Shown here one piece after another: positions 22,912-32,369 of a stretch of 40,211 nt of DNA. Location of the stretch: positions 1 through 40,211 of the IMG/VR virus record IMGVR_UViG_3300024999_000215; one strand, given 5' to 3'. The position numbers and the translations under genes were made by a program. Below the pieces are notes generated by a model. It was not told the DNA's origin. It saw nothing but the letters and a program-made list of their open reading frames with translations, and searched no databases. Source of the DNA: a virus. Each line of letters starts with the position of its first letter. The first letter of the stretch is position 1.

Positions 22912-25900
22912 ATGAATCTATACATAGATCTACAGAAGAGCGTTTCGTGGAAAGAGGACTTACACAAGCGGGATGAGTTCGGCAAGTTTACAACTATCAA
23001 AGGCGGGTCCAGTGTTGTTACAAGTACCGGAAAAACAGGAACCGTTGAAAAAATTACTGACAGCCATTATCACGTCCGTTTTTCCGACGGTAAGAAAGGG
23101 AAAGTAGCTAAGGGCAACACTATCCATGCATCAGATCATAGGAAGGTAATGGATGCCCAAGCAAAGACGAAGAAGCGGAAGGCCTCTGCTGCAGTTGGTC
23201 AAACGACCAAAGCAACGAATAAGGCCAATGGTGCAGGTAAAGCTACAGAGCCTAAACTAGTTTTGACCAGTGGCAAAAAGCAACAATCTACTAAGGTAAA
23301 AGCCATGGAACAGAAGGCCACAGCAGAAAATAAGGCTAATAGAAGAGCTAAAAAAGAGCGTGATCTTTCGGCCCCTGATATACTTCGGAAGCCTATTGAG
23401 CAGGGAACGACTGGACGATCCGCTACCCTAAAGAATACTGAGCAGAGTTCTCATGCAGTGGACTATAAAGATTTAGAGAACAGCCCTGAGGCTACGTCAA
23501 GGCTTGATGAAATGTGGAACTCCAAGGAAGCTAAGGCTCTTATGAAAAAAGAGCCGGGTAAACGCTCAGAGGCTGATATTCGCCGGATTGCTGGAGATAT
23601 GACTACTCAAAATGACCGCTTAGCCTACCACACGACTCTTCAGATGGGTAAGGCCCGGGGAATGAATCTCCTTAGCCAAGTTAATCGTATAGGTGACGTT
23701 GGCCCAAGTGGTGACGGTGAGGTCCATAATCAAGAGACAGGTTACTACGGGGATCTTCTTCAGACGGCCCGGGCTAGTATGTACGAAACTCTATACCGGG
23801 TCATGAGCGGGAGCCAGAACCCTGGTAAAGACACCAACATTGGAGCCCATGTTATATCCCGTATGAAGCAGAAGCTGCACAAGGATATGTATGCTCTTCT
23901 AAATGAGGTCCCGGCACCCCATGAAATCAGGGGAGCACTGGCAGACCTGCACAAGGGAAAAACAGAGCTAACCCAGAGTCTAGGCCACACACCATCAACG
24001 GAAGAACTTGCGAATCATTTGCAACAGACTTCAGCTAAGTTTAAAAACGCACCGATTATGGACAACCCAACCTATGATGAAAAAGCAGGGCAGTGGATAG
24101 CCACTAAGAAGCGAATCAGTGATCCGGTGGAACGCTTAAAGACCTTACAGGCCTACAGAGACAGGCAGAAGACCACCACCTTAGATAAAGATATCGATGG
24201 AGAAGAGGGTACTGCAGGCTCAGCAGCAGCTAACGTGAAGAGCACAGAAGCAACACCAGATGAACAGTATGAGCAGAAAGAACGCCAAAAAGAACTCAAG
24301 ACGGCAATACCTAAAGTTCTCCAAGACATCGGGCTAAGTAGTAAAGAAAAGATGGTCTTTATGGTCATGTTCGGAAGCCCTTCTGCTAAGATCAACAAAG
24401 GGAATATGACCCTTGACGAAGTAGCCGATGCTATTAATAAACAGGGTGGGTATGAAGGTGGTAAACAAGCCACCAAGGATTGGGTTAATAAATACTACAG
24501 AAGTGCTATGGTTAAGCTATCCGATGCTCGAACGAAGAATCATCCGGCCTTAAAAGAACTTGCTATGCTGAAGTCCTTAGTCTTTAACCTCATTATGAAA
24601 TCACTTTATGAGTATGATCTTGTGAAGTCCTTGAACTCATGGGGAATAGGTACTGATGTCTTGGTATACAAACAAACGAGGATTGCCACGGCAGATAACC
24701 TTCTTTCCCTGCAGAAGTCTATGGCACCTCAAGAGTACATTGGATCGTTAGTCTACACCGAGGGTGGAGAGCTCCATGCTCGAATTGTTGAGTTTGGACT
24801 ACCTGAGGATAATGAACTCTATAAAAGCTTCAACTCGTCCTTAGAGAAGTCCATGTTTCCCCATAAGGGTAAGCAGCATGAGGTCAATAAGAAGATGGGG
24901 GACTATATAAAGGCCAACTCAAAAAAGTACTCTAGCCTATCTGAAGCCCAGCATGGATCGGCTAGAAAAAAGAGTTCTGGGCATACATGGTCAGAAGAAC
25001 TCCTTCTGAAGAACCCAGGCAGTGCATGGGTTACGTGGGGCGGTAAACGGGTCTTAGTCAATACTTCTGATGGAAAGCTCATCTATGATTCGGCTAACTC
25101 TGTACACAGGGAAGAGCACAATGAGAGCGCTCCAGAGGATAAGATCGACTTCCACCATGAGCAGGACGCTGAGCATAAGGACGAGGGCATCGAAGCCTTT
25201 AAAGAAGACATGGAAACAATGCGCAAGGACTGGCGCGGTGACGAAACAGATAAGGACCTAGGCATACGGAAGACCTACTTAAGAGAGCATGAGCACAAAG
25301 GGCACCACGACTATGCCAACTTTACAGAAGACGAGCAAAAAGCTTATGAAACGATGAACGAGGACGAGCGTAAGAAGTTTCTAGGCAAACGTTATCTAGA
25401 AAAGGAAGGCGTTAAAGAAGCCCTACAGAAGTATCGTGACAGCGGAGATACTGAAGCAGACCGAAAAGAGATCATGGATGCCCTGTCTAAGTCTGGATCT
25501 ATGGCAGGTAAAAACGCAAAGATGATGGTCGGTAAAACAGGTAATAGTGGCCTACTAGCCCAAGTACGTAAAGGCGCTGATGAGGACACCATAGCCGACT
25601 TATTAGGCCAAAATGAGCTTACAAGGGCTAAGGAAGAGGCCAGTAAAAAGCTTTTGCCTGATGGTACATACCTCGTGGGTAATCCCCTCACGGGTAAAAC
25701 CATAGCCCTAAGAATTAAGAATGAAGTTACTAAGGCTGGTCAAGGTGGGGCCCATACTAGATTTGGTTCAACGATTGCTGAAGTCTTCGATCCTGATGGT
25801 GGTCAACATGAGGACCTAAACACATGGGGAGGCCTAGGAAAGGCTCTAGGGTACACAGGCGCTGATGCCTCAGGTCTTCAGGACATCTTAGCCAAGAAAG

Positions 25901-28900
25901 CAAACTCTGAGGGTGATAAGCCCTTTATGAAGCAGATCGATGAAGCTGAGTATGCTAAGGCACGGTCCAACACCAAGCTAGGGCTGCAAGAGGGCATGGC
26001 TCACAAAGACTTCAAGCTTGTTAACCAGAGTCGAAATAAAAAGGGCGAAGTAACGAGTCATACCTACGCACAGGACATGCCTGATGGCACCCAGAACACG
26101 GTCATGGTTGATGCTAAGGGGACGATCACAGATCCAGTCATGGCAAGGCTTCTGAAGCAGAGAAAGCCTATTATGAACGAAAAGGACCTCCATGAAGTCA
26201 TGAAAGGCGCTGTAGGTAATAGAGCATGGGTAACTGCGCATTCAGGGAGTGGAACTCATATTAGTGATTCTCTTGGCCACCACATTCAGCTAGAGTATGA
26301 TGGAAAAGGGGCTCCACGGGTAGTTGGTGGAGAGTATGATGGCTATCGATTCATGGATACCAATGACATACCAAAGGGAGCGGTAGATCCTGCTACAGGT
26401 GAACCGATCAAAGCCTTGTTCAAGGGAGGAAAGCTTGTAGATCGAGGTCTAACGACTAAGAACAAAGTAGCTATGAAGGAAGGAAACGCTGTTCTCTACC
26501 CAGGAGAAAAAGGCTTCAGAAAAGGTCGAATCCACTCTATTGAAGGAGACACCTACAAGGTAACCGATGGCAAAGGTCATGTCATAGGGATGTTCAAGAA
26601 GTCAGAGCTTAAACAAGCTTCTGAAGAAGGTCGAACCTTATCGGCTAGTGGTCAGGCTGTTGTAAAAACTGCGAAGACGGGTACACACCGGATGGATACT
26701 ACAAGTACCTTTAAAGCAGATAATCCTAAAGATCAGAAGAAAGTTGACAAGGTAAAAGAGCTCTTCAGTCAAGCGCTTCAGAAGGCAGGGATAAACAGTG
26801 CCTTTGATAAAGACGGTGTTATGAACATCCAACTTGAGCTATCAGATGCTATGATGAAGCAGCTAACCAAGCGCCTCGGTAGATCAAAAGCAGGTAAAGA
26901 GCTCCTTAAACAATTTAAGAGTGCTTATACAAAAGAGCTTGAGATTCATGTACCTGAAGCTATGAGGGACCAAGTGTCTACCTATGGGGTTAGAGTCTTG
27001 AACGATGGAACGGCTAAGATTTCAGCAGGTAAGTTCGAAGAGCTTAGGGAAGCCCTAGGAGGCCTGTCTGTAAGTCATGATGCTAGGGAACACCTAGCAG
27101 AGCATTTCAACCGCAAGGATCGTAAGCCTAAAAGTCCTGAAGAGCTTCAGAAGGCCTATCAGCCAAATGCTAGTGACTCAGAAAGTGCCTTTGGTCAGGC
27201 ATATAGAGCTCAGTTTAAGCCTGATAGTCGGATCATGGACAAAGGACTCTATGGTACACAGCTAGCGGGATTATCACATTTAGTTGAACGAGGGCGCGGT
27301 ATAGTGGGGCACGGGATGGGTACGGGGAAGACTATCACAGGGATGGCAGCAGCTTTGCACGAGAAAGCTAAGGCTATCTCTGAAGGTAGGAAACCTGGTA
27401 AAACTCTCATCGTCTCACCTGCTGGAATTCAATCGGACTGGGGTAAAGAGATAGGAAAAGAGACAAACTCCAGAGCTCTTTACATTGGATCCGAAGGTAG
27501 TCTTCGGAAGCGAGATAGTGGTGGTAACTGGATGAAGTCTGAGAATGATCGGCACATGTTTGGGATGGATGGTACTGAGCAAGAAGCTGTGAGTTCTAAG
27601 CACTTTGTAAATAACATGGGAAGCATCGGTTCAGAAGACCATGACTTTCATATTATGTCCTATGACCAGTTCATGAAGCACAGAGATGCTCTTTCGAAGT
27701 CCGGTTTGTATGATAACATCATCGTTGACGAAGTACATGCTTTTAAGAACCAAGGCCGGCAGCGTGGGAAGTCACTAGCTGAAACAACTGAGTCCTTTAA
27801 AAATGTCTGGGGGCTGTCAGGTACTCCTATGGAAAATGATGCTCGTGAAGTCCATAGCCTTATTGATACTGTTACAGGTGGAAGACATGAACTCGGTACA
27901 GCTAAGGAGTTTACAGAGAAGTTCCTTATGAAGGACAAGAATGGTAAAGTTATCGGAGTTAAGCCAACGATGGCTGATAAGCTCGGAGACATTGTAGCTA
28001 ACATTGTCCAGTTTAGGGGTTCAGAAGATGTTCAGTACAATGATGGATCTAAGATTCATTTTCCTCACATCGTTGGCAGTGACGCAGCCCAAAAGGAGAA
28101 TGCTCCTGAAGACTTCATGAGTAATATGGCAGACCGCAATCGTGATCAAAAGACAACAGATACTTATGGAACGAAACACAGTGTCTTCGACTACGAACCA
28201 GGGGCCATGCCCAATACCACATCTCCCACGAATCTAACCGATGACCAAAAAGATTTTTACGACGAGTATCGTAAGATTCAGAAACAGTACCTGCCAGATT
28301 CTAAACTTAGTGAACTTGTAAAGGCCAGTGAAACAGGTTATGACAATTCTGAAAAAGGTAAAGAGGGATCATCTAAGAACTATCTAACAGCTATACAGAA
28401 GCTTCAGAAGCACCTAAATGCACCGCTGGCTAGTAAGATGTATGTACCTGGTGGGGGAAGTGCACTAGATTCAGGAGATACAGACGCACAAGCAGAACCC
28501 GGGGCCAAAGTTAAGAAAGCGAAGGCCGGGGGATTAAAACCTTATAACCCAGTCACAGGTGAAGGCCACTATAAGGTTGATGAACACGGTGACAGGCGGT
28601 ACTTTGAAAGTGATGGAGAAGGTAGTTTTAAACGAAACAAAGACGGAAGTCCTAAGCTCATGGCACCGATGCACCACAATAATCCTAAGGCAGAGTATAT
28701 GAAACAGCGTATAAGCACCTACCTAGATTCATTAGCTACTGAGAACGAAGCCAGAGCTAAAGCAGGTAAACCAGAGTTGATGCCTAAAGTCGTTGTGAAG
28801 TCTAGTTACACTACTTTTGGAACCGATATTGCAGATGGAGTTATTCGTGATCTACAGCGTGAGCACCCGCACTTAGCGTACTGGGCAGATAAACTTGACC

Positions 28901-29514
28901 GACAAGGGCAAAGCTTAAGTTCTGGACAGTTTACCGGGGAGTCTAAGGAACGAGAAGAGATCAAATCGAGCTTCAGGGGTAGCAAGGAAGAAAACAGCTA
29001 TGCTAAGAACCAGGGTAATATGTGGGCCACCACAGTGTCCCCTGCAGGTAAAGAAGGCGTGGACCTCGGTAACGCACACTTAATGTTAATGATGGATCAA
29101 GACTGGAACCCCCAGAAAATGGCGCAGTTTACCGCCCGAGTAAGACGTTCAGACTCAGCATCAGGTGGGCATGCGCAAGTAGGACGAGCTAATAGCGTTC
29201 GCATTGAATCACTGCATATGCCCGGGACCATTGAAGACTTCATGTTCAACGCTGAAGACGCAAAGATGGGGGATATCAAAAGAGTCGCTAAGGCTACACG
29301 AGATGCTGAAGAGGTCACTAAGTTTGGAGATTCAGAGGCTAAGATTAGTTCAGCCAAGAACTTCACTCGTAGTCAGAAACGAAGAGCAGGTGCTAAGCCA
29401 AAGGGGACAACAGGTGACCCAGGTAGCATTCAAAGACCAAAGCCCAGCGAAAATCCCCCACCTCAAGTTGGTAGGCAGGTAGCTAAAGCACTTAAACTCG
29501 TTATTATTCTATAA
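22912..29514 (+). CDS. Giant polyvalent protein: sigma-70-like module fused to SNF2/DEAD-type helicase
   Basis: 2200 residues; AGAAGGAGGGG precedes the ATG. N-terminus: YIDLQKS tag and KRDEFGKF, then an SH3/KOW-like stretch (about 34-73). Residues 185-545 align with sigma-70: region 2-like GYYGDLLQTARASMYETLY and IGAHVISRMKQKL, region 3-like SLGHTPSTEELANHL, a linker TTLDKDIDGEEG, and region 4-like LSSKEKMVFMVMFG, MTLDEVADAIN, WVNKYYRSAMVKL. A middle region has a second SH3-like patch near 1193-1233. Helicase, 1440-2130: GMGTGKT (1469), VDEVHAF (1606), GLSGTPMEN (1634), a long insertion, AGKEGVDLG and QFTARVRR (2045-2080). Relatives (P1 DarB) are injected and counter restriction. A sigma domain in the same chain suggests action on host RNA polymerase as well. 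Confidence 0.85.
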   Translation: MNLYIDLQKSVSWKEDLHKRDEFGKFTTIKGGSSVVTSTGKTGTVEKITDSHYHVRFSDGKKGKVAKGNTIHASDHRKVMDAQAKTKKRKASAAVGQTTKATNKANGAGKATEPKLVLTSGKKQQSTKVKAMEQKATAENKANRRAKKERDLSAPDILRKPIEQGTTGRSATLKNTEQSSHAVDYKDLENSPEATSRLDEMWNSKEAKALMKKEPGKRSEADIRRIAGDMTTQNDRLAYHTTLQMGKARGMNLLSQVNRIGDVGPSGDGEVHNQETGYYGDLLQTARASMYETLYRVMSGSQNPGKDTNIGAHVISRMKQKLHKDMYALLNEVPAPHEIRGALADLHKGKTELTQSLGHTPSTEELANHLQQTSAKFKNAPIMDNPTYDEKAGQWIATKKRISDPVERLKTLQAYRDRQKTTTLDKDIDGEEGTAGSAAANVKSTEATPDEQYEQKERQKELKTAIPKVLQDIGLSSKEKMVFMVMFGSPSAKINKGNMTLDEVADAINKQGGYEGGKQATKDWVNKYYRSAMVKLSDARTKNHPALKELAMLKSLVFNLIMKSLYEYDLVKSLNSWGIGTDVLVYKQTRIATADNLLSLQKSMAPQEYIGSLVYTEGGELHARIVEFGLPEDNELYKSFNSSLEKSMFPHKGKQHEVNKKMGDYIKANSKKYSSLSEAQHGSARKKSSGHTWSEELLLKNPGSAWVTWGGKRVLVNTSDGKLIYDSANSVHREEHNESAPEDKIDFHHEQDAEHKDEGIEAFKEDMETMRKDWRGDETDKDLGIRKTYLREHEHKGHHDYANFTEDEQKAYETMNEDERKKFLGKRYLEKEGVKEALQKYRDSGDTEADRKEIMDALSKSGSMAGKNAKMMVGKTGNSGLLAQVRKGADEDTIADLLGQNELTRAKEEASKKLLPDGTYLVGNPLTGKTIALRIKNEVTKAGQGGAHTRFGSTIAEVFDPDGGQHEDLNTWGGLGKALGYTGADASGLQDILAKKANSEGDKPFMKQIDEAEYAKARSNTKLGLQEGMAHKDFKLVNQSRNKKGEVTSHTYAQDMPDGTQNTVMVDAKGTITDPVMARLLKQRKPIMNEKDLHEVMKGAVGNRAWVTAHSGSGTHISDSLGHHIQLEYDGKGAPRVVGGEYDGYRFMDTNDIPKGAVDPATGEPIKALFKGGKLVDRGLTTKNKVAMKEGNAVLYPGEKGFRKGRIHSIEGDTYKVTDGKGHVIGMFKKSELKQASEEGRTLSASGQAVVKTAKTGTHRMDTTSTFKADNPKDQKKVDKVKELFSQALQKAGINSAFDKDGVMNIQLELSDAMMKQLTKRLGRSKAGKELLKQFKSAYTKELEIHVPEAMRDQVSTYGVRVLNDGTAKISAGKFEELREALGGLSVSHDAREHLAEHFNRKDRKPKSPEELQKAYQPNASDSESAFGQAYRAQFKPDSRIMDKGLYGTQLAGLSHLVERGRGIVGHGMGTGKTITGMAAALHEKAKAISEGRKPGKTLIVSPAGIQSDWGKEIGKETNSRALYIGSEGSLRKRDSGGNWMKSENDRHMFGMDGTEQEAVSSKHFVNNMGSIGSEDHDFHIMSYDQFMKHRDALSKSGLYDNIIVDEVHAFKNQGRQRGKSLAETTESFKNVWGLSGTPMENDAREVHSLIDTVTGGRHELGTAKEFTEKFLMKDKNGKVIGVKPTMADKLGDIVANIVQFRGSEDVQYNDGSKIHFPHIVGSDAAQKENAPEDFMSNMADRNRDQKTTDTYGTKHSVFDYEPGAMPNTTSPTNLTDDQKDFYDEYRKIQKQYLPDSKLSELVKASETGYDNSEKGKEGSSKNYLTAIQKLQKHLNAPLASKMYVPGGGSALDSGDTDAQAEPGAKVKKAKAGGLKPYNPVTGEGHYKVDEHGDRRYFESDGEGSFKRNKDGSPKLMAPMHHNNPKAEYMKQRISTYLDSLATENEARAKAGKPELMPKVVVKSSYTTFGTDIADGVIRDLQREHPHLAYWADKLDRQGQSLSSGQFTGESKEREEIKSSFRGSKEENSYAKNQGNMWATTVSPAGKEGVDLGNAHLMLMMDQDWNPQKMAQFTARVRRSDSASGGHAQVGRANSVRIESLHMPGTIEDFMFNAEDAKMGDIKRVAKATRDAEEVTKFGDSEAKISSAKNFTRSQKRRAGAKPKGTTGDPGSIQRPKPSENPPPQVGRQVAKALKLVIIL

Positions 29515-29532
29515 AGTATGGAGGTTTAGGCT

Positions 29533-29784
29533 GTGGATGAACAAATGTTCAATGCTGATTCATTCGAGGAACTAAAAGATTCTTCTGAAGTTAAAGCAGC
29601 TGTACAATACTTAGCAAAAAATGAGGTAAAGTTCAGGCAAGAGTTATCTTCTGCGGGTATGGATTATGATACGATACAGACAGAGGTAGAAGTCTTGTGG
29701 GTAAGCCTTCTTAAGATGTGCGCTAAGTTTAAATACTCTGACTATCTAGTAGTCTCTAAAAAGGCCATATATAGTATTAAGTAA
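29533..29784 (+). CDS. Small hypothetical protein
   Basis: 83 residues starting at GTG, with GGAGG eight bases upstream. Mostly helical and acidic in the first half (DSFEELKDSSEVKAAVQYL). One Cys near 69. No known domain. It follows the giant gene after 18 bases and probably belongs to its transcript. Confidence 0.65.
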   Translation: MDEQMFNADSFEELKDSSEVKAAVQYLAKNEVKFRQELSSAGMDYDTIQTEVEVLWVSLLKMCAKFKYSDYLVVSKKAIYSIK

Positions 29785-29806
29785 CCTAAGTATGGGGGTG
29801 TAAGCT

Positions 29807-30013
29807 ATGGTGCAGTGTCCTGGGTGTAAGAGGATCATTATGGATTCAACGCAGAGTGGCGGGTACAAGATCCGCTCACGGATGATTCTATTCTCAGAGG
29901 GTAAAGCCATAGCTATATGCCCGACATGCAAAACACATGTTGAAGTCCCGATTATCCTAGGGGCTCTATCAGAAAAACCTGCTAAAAGTAAACTAGTTGT
30001 AAGGGGGTATTAA
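29807..30013 (+). CDS. Small zinc-ribbon protein
   Basis: 68 residues. Two CxxC pairs (CPGC near 4-7 and CPTC near 38-41) surround a beta-rich core, so a classic zinc ribbon is likely. The C-terminus is basic. Ends one base before the GTG of the spike-base-like gene. Function unknown. Confidence 0.68.
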   Translation: MVQCPGCKRIIMDSTQSGGYKIRSRMILFSEGKAIAICPTCKTHVEVPIILGALSEKPAKSKLVVRGY

Positions 30014-30014
30014 T

Positions 30015-30335
30015 GTGGCAGATGCTGAACGGTTTTGGAATCCTACTACATTCCAGTGGGAGGCTGCACAGGTTTCAGAAGGTGCTCAGAAAGTAATTGT
30101 TAATGATAACCTAGTAAAAAGAGCCTACCCAGTAGTTCCTTCAGATACTGAGGATCTGGCTCAAGGGCCAACGATTGGCCTGTACATCGGTGGCTTAGGC
30201 AATATCACGGTAGTACTATCTGGAGGTACGACAATTACTTTCGCTTCTCTATGTATTGGTGTTGTTCATCCTATATCAGTCAGACGAGTTAAGGCATCAG
30301 GCACAACAGCTGTAGGCATAGTGGCGGTGTATTGA
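30015..30335 (+). CDS. Spike-base-like virion protein
   Basis: 106 residues from GTG at 30015, after AAGGGGG. The C-terminal 75 residues follow the pattern of the RCAP_rcc01079-type spike base protein: PSDTEDL, then GLYIGGLGNITVVL, GGTTITF, HPISVRRVKASGTTAVGIVAVY. Known relatives sit at the base of capsid or tail spikes. The family is named from memory of its conserved segments; the structural role here fits the head module that follows. Confidence 0.65.
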   Translation: MADAERFWNPTTFQWEAAQVSEGAQKVIVNDNLVKRAYPVVPSDTEDLAQGPTIGLYIGGLGNITVVLSGGTTITFASLCIGVVHPISVRRVKASGTTAVGIVAVY

Positions 30336-30336
30336 T

Positions 30337-30495
30337 ATGGGTAGAATTGGTATAGGCGTGGGGCTAGGTATAGGCACTAATCAGCTTTCTGTAATTCAAG
30401 ATCTTCCAGATATGGTAAATAACCATTTAGAGCCTGTTACTGATGGGTACTTAGGGTTTATGCTCAATGAAAGTTTTATTGGCATAATTATTTAA
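30337..30495 (+). CDS. Small Gly-rich hypothetical protein
   Basis: 52 residues beginning GRIGIGVGLGIGTNQLS, a Gly/Ile repeat often seen in short proteins beside spike-base genes. The ATG is one base after the preceding stop; no strong separate ribosome site, so it depends on translational coupling. Short but with phage-like composition and an exact stop before the promoter at 30502. Confidence 0.6.
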   Translation: MGRIGIGVGLGIGTNQLSVIQDLPDMVNNHLEPVTDGYLGFMLNESFIGIII

Positions 30496-30501
30496 TTTAT
30501 C

Positions 30502-30530
30502 TTGCCATTTACTTCCGAAGTTGGTATATT
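30502..30530 (+). promoter_or_regulatory. Putative sigma-A promoter of the capsid operon
   Basis: TTGCCA, 17 bases, TATATT. The palindrome ACTTCCGAAGT sits inside the spacer, where a bound protein could block polymerase. Confidence 0.65.
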
Positions 30531-30576
30531 TAGCAGTAACTAAACACACAGGGCAACAAAATCCGTGTATAAACAC

Positions 30577-30661
30577 AGCTAGGATGGCCCAAGACACGTA
30601 GACTAGGCCAAGGTTTCGCCAGCTCACCTAGCCAAGCAGCGTGTCTTTGGCCATCCTAGCT
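30577..30661 (+). ncRNA. Long structured leader RNA before the capsid protease gene
   Basis: A 22-bp stem with one C/U mismatch joins 30577-30598 (AGCTAGGATGGCC...AAGACACG) to 30640-30661. Inside, CTAGG/CCTAG (30603-30607 with 30627-30631) forms a second helix holding a small GG-TTTCG-CC loop. It lies 40 bases after the predicted start and 37 bases before the protease start codon. No U-tail follows, so it is not a terminator. Family unknown. Confidence 0.6.
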
Positions 30662-30697
30662 TTCGGCTTACACTCACTTCGGAAGGTGGTGAAATAG

Positions 30698-32329
30698 TTG
30701 CTAGTTGATGAATCGCTACAAAATGATACATATTCTGCATGGGTGCCAATAGATGATGATATTGTAAAGTCCATTGAAATTGACGAAAATGGCGATTACA
30801 TTGTTACAGGGGTTATGACATCAGAGGTTAAAGATGAGGAAGACGATACTATCACTCCTGAAGGCATGGATTGCTCATATTTCCTCGAAAAGGGATGGGT
30901 AAAGTACGAACACGGTAACGCCCCAAGCCAGTTTATTGGGGAACCCTTAGAGGTTAAAATAGGTCAATTCACTCACCCAACGCGACATGAGGTAGTGAAA
31001 GGGATTTTTATAAAGTCAAAGCTTTTCGCACAAAGAAAACTTGCTCAAGAGGCTATCCAGGCGCTGCAGGATCTTCAGAAGTCTAATACCAAACGTATGA
31101 TGGGCTGGAGTATTGAAGGTAGTGTCAAAGAACGCAGTCGAACGACAGGCAAGATTATTAAGTCTGTACTTAGAAATGTTGTCCTAACAATGAATCCAGT
31201 GAACACCATGACTTGGGCAGAGCTTGCAAAGTCCTTTGATAAAAGTCATGAGTTAACTATTTCTATGGGCATGGAAAAATCAATGGACACTGCAGGAGCT
31301 GCAGCTATCATGCCTCAGTCTTTAGAAGGAACTACTCAAGATCCTCAAAGGGACTGGGTTAAACTTTTTAGGGAGTTTTGCAGAAGTAACTTTTTGCAGA
31401 AGTCCCTACGTAATAAGTTCGTCGCTGGCTCACCAGGCGCTGTAGGTACGATGACCTATGCATTTGCCCTGGAGAAGGGGCTAGATAACGAAGAGGCATA
31501 TACATTTGCCTCATATATATTAGACAGGCACGACATCTTAAAATCTATTTTTAATACAAATTTTGGGGGTGGGGCTATGGGTAAGACAGAAGATCTTGCA
31601 GGTCTGTTAGATGCGGATTTGGAGGAACTTAGGAAGTCCTTAAAGCTGGATACAGAAGATGATGAGGAGCTTGTGAAGTCCAGTAATAAGGATGAAGACG
31701 ACGACGAAAAGGGTGAAGACGACGATGGCGATGACGAATCCGGTGATGAAGACGAATCCGGTGATGAAGACGAATCCGGTGATGAAGACGAATCCGGTGA
31801 TGAAGACGATGAAATGAAAGACAAGTCTCTTCAGATGGACTTCCGGAAGTCCTTCGTAGCTAGTGAGGAAAATGCTCAGGCGCTCGAAGTATCTGATTTT
31901 TTGTCAAACATGGTGGACGAGCTTGGATACAGTATGGATGGCCTTTCGAAGTCCCTAGGCGTTGTGTCTAAGCAGCAAGTGACTATGACTAAAGCCCTCA
32001 TGGGTGCGTTTGACATTATAAAGAGCTTGACTGAAAAAGTTGAGGCAATGCAGACGGATAACAAAGATCTTAAGAAGTCTCTTGACGGTGTTATGAATCT
32101 CCCGATTGGGCGAAAAGGTGCTGTAAGCCAGCGAGAGGTCACAACCCTTAGTAAATCCATTGAAGGGGATAAGGGTGGCCTTACACGCAGGCAGGCCGGG
32201 GATATCCTTATGAAGTCCTTCGATGCCAAATTGATCCCGGGTTCAGCCGTTACAAGGTTTGAAGCAGGGACACCACTGCAGAACTTAGGTTTACCGGATT
32301 CAGTTAAAGCTGAACTGGGTATGCAGTAA
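30698..32329 (+). CDS. Capsid maturation (prohead) protease fused to scaffold-like domain
   Basis: 543 residues from TTG, with GGAAGGTGGTG seven bases upstream. Residues 1-185 resemble prohead serine proteases: VTGVMTSEVKDEEDD near 41, a His in WVKYEHGN near 69, the candidate nucleophile Ser in MMGWSIEG near 148, and LTMNPVNTMTWAELAKS near 168. The rest looks like scaffold: helical segments, an acidic tract (330-370, four exact GDEDES-type repeats) and coiled-coil (435-470). At least seven (L/F)xKS motifs are spread through it. The protease trims head proteins after assembly and usually degrades the scaffold. The next gene is the capsid protein, the standard order. Confidence 0.8.
   Translation: MLVDESLQNDTYSAWVPIDDDIVKSIEIDENGDYIVTGVMTSEVKDEEDDTITPEGMDCSYFLEKGWVKYEHGNAPSQFIGEPLEVKIGQFTHPTRHEVVKGIFIKSKLFAQRKLAQEAIQALQDLQKSNTKRMMGWSIEGSVKERSRTTGKIIKSVLRNVVLTMNPVNTMTWAELAKSFDKSHELTISMGMEKSMDTAGAAAIMPQSLEGTTQDPQRDWVKLFREFCRSNFLQKSLRNKFVAGSPGAVGTMTYAFALEKGLDNEEAYTFASYILDRHDILKSIFNTNFGGGAMGKTEDLAGLLDADLEELRKSLKLDTEDDEELVKSSNKDEDDDEKGEDDDGDDESGDEDESGDEDESGDEDESGDEDDEMKDKSLQMDFRKSFVASEENAQALEVSDFLSNMVDELGYSMDGLSKSLGVVSKQQVTMTKALMGAFDIIKSLTEKVEAMQTDNKDLKKSLDGVMNLPIGRKGAVSQREVTTLSKSIEGDKGGLTRRQAGDILMKSFDAKLIPGSAVTRFEAGTPLQNLGLPDSVKAELGMQ
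31733..31804. repeat. Four perfect 18-bp tandem repeats coding an acidic tract
   Basis: GACGAATCCGGTGATGAA is repeated four times without mismatch, then a partial fifth copy. In frame it codes DESGDE-type hexapeptides. Confidence 0.95.
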
Positions 32330-32369
32330 GTACTTATAAGCAATCAGCAATAGTAGAGGGGGTAAACCT

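Noticed and set aside
31456-31824. Ser-rich minus-strand frame with repeats
   Set aside because: Direct complement of the acidic Asp/Glu/Ser tract in the protease-scaffold gene.
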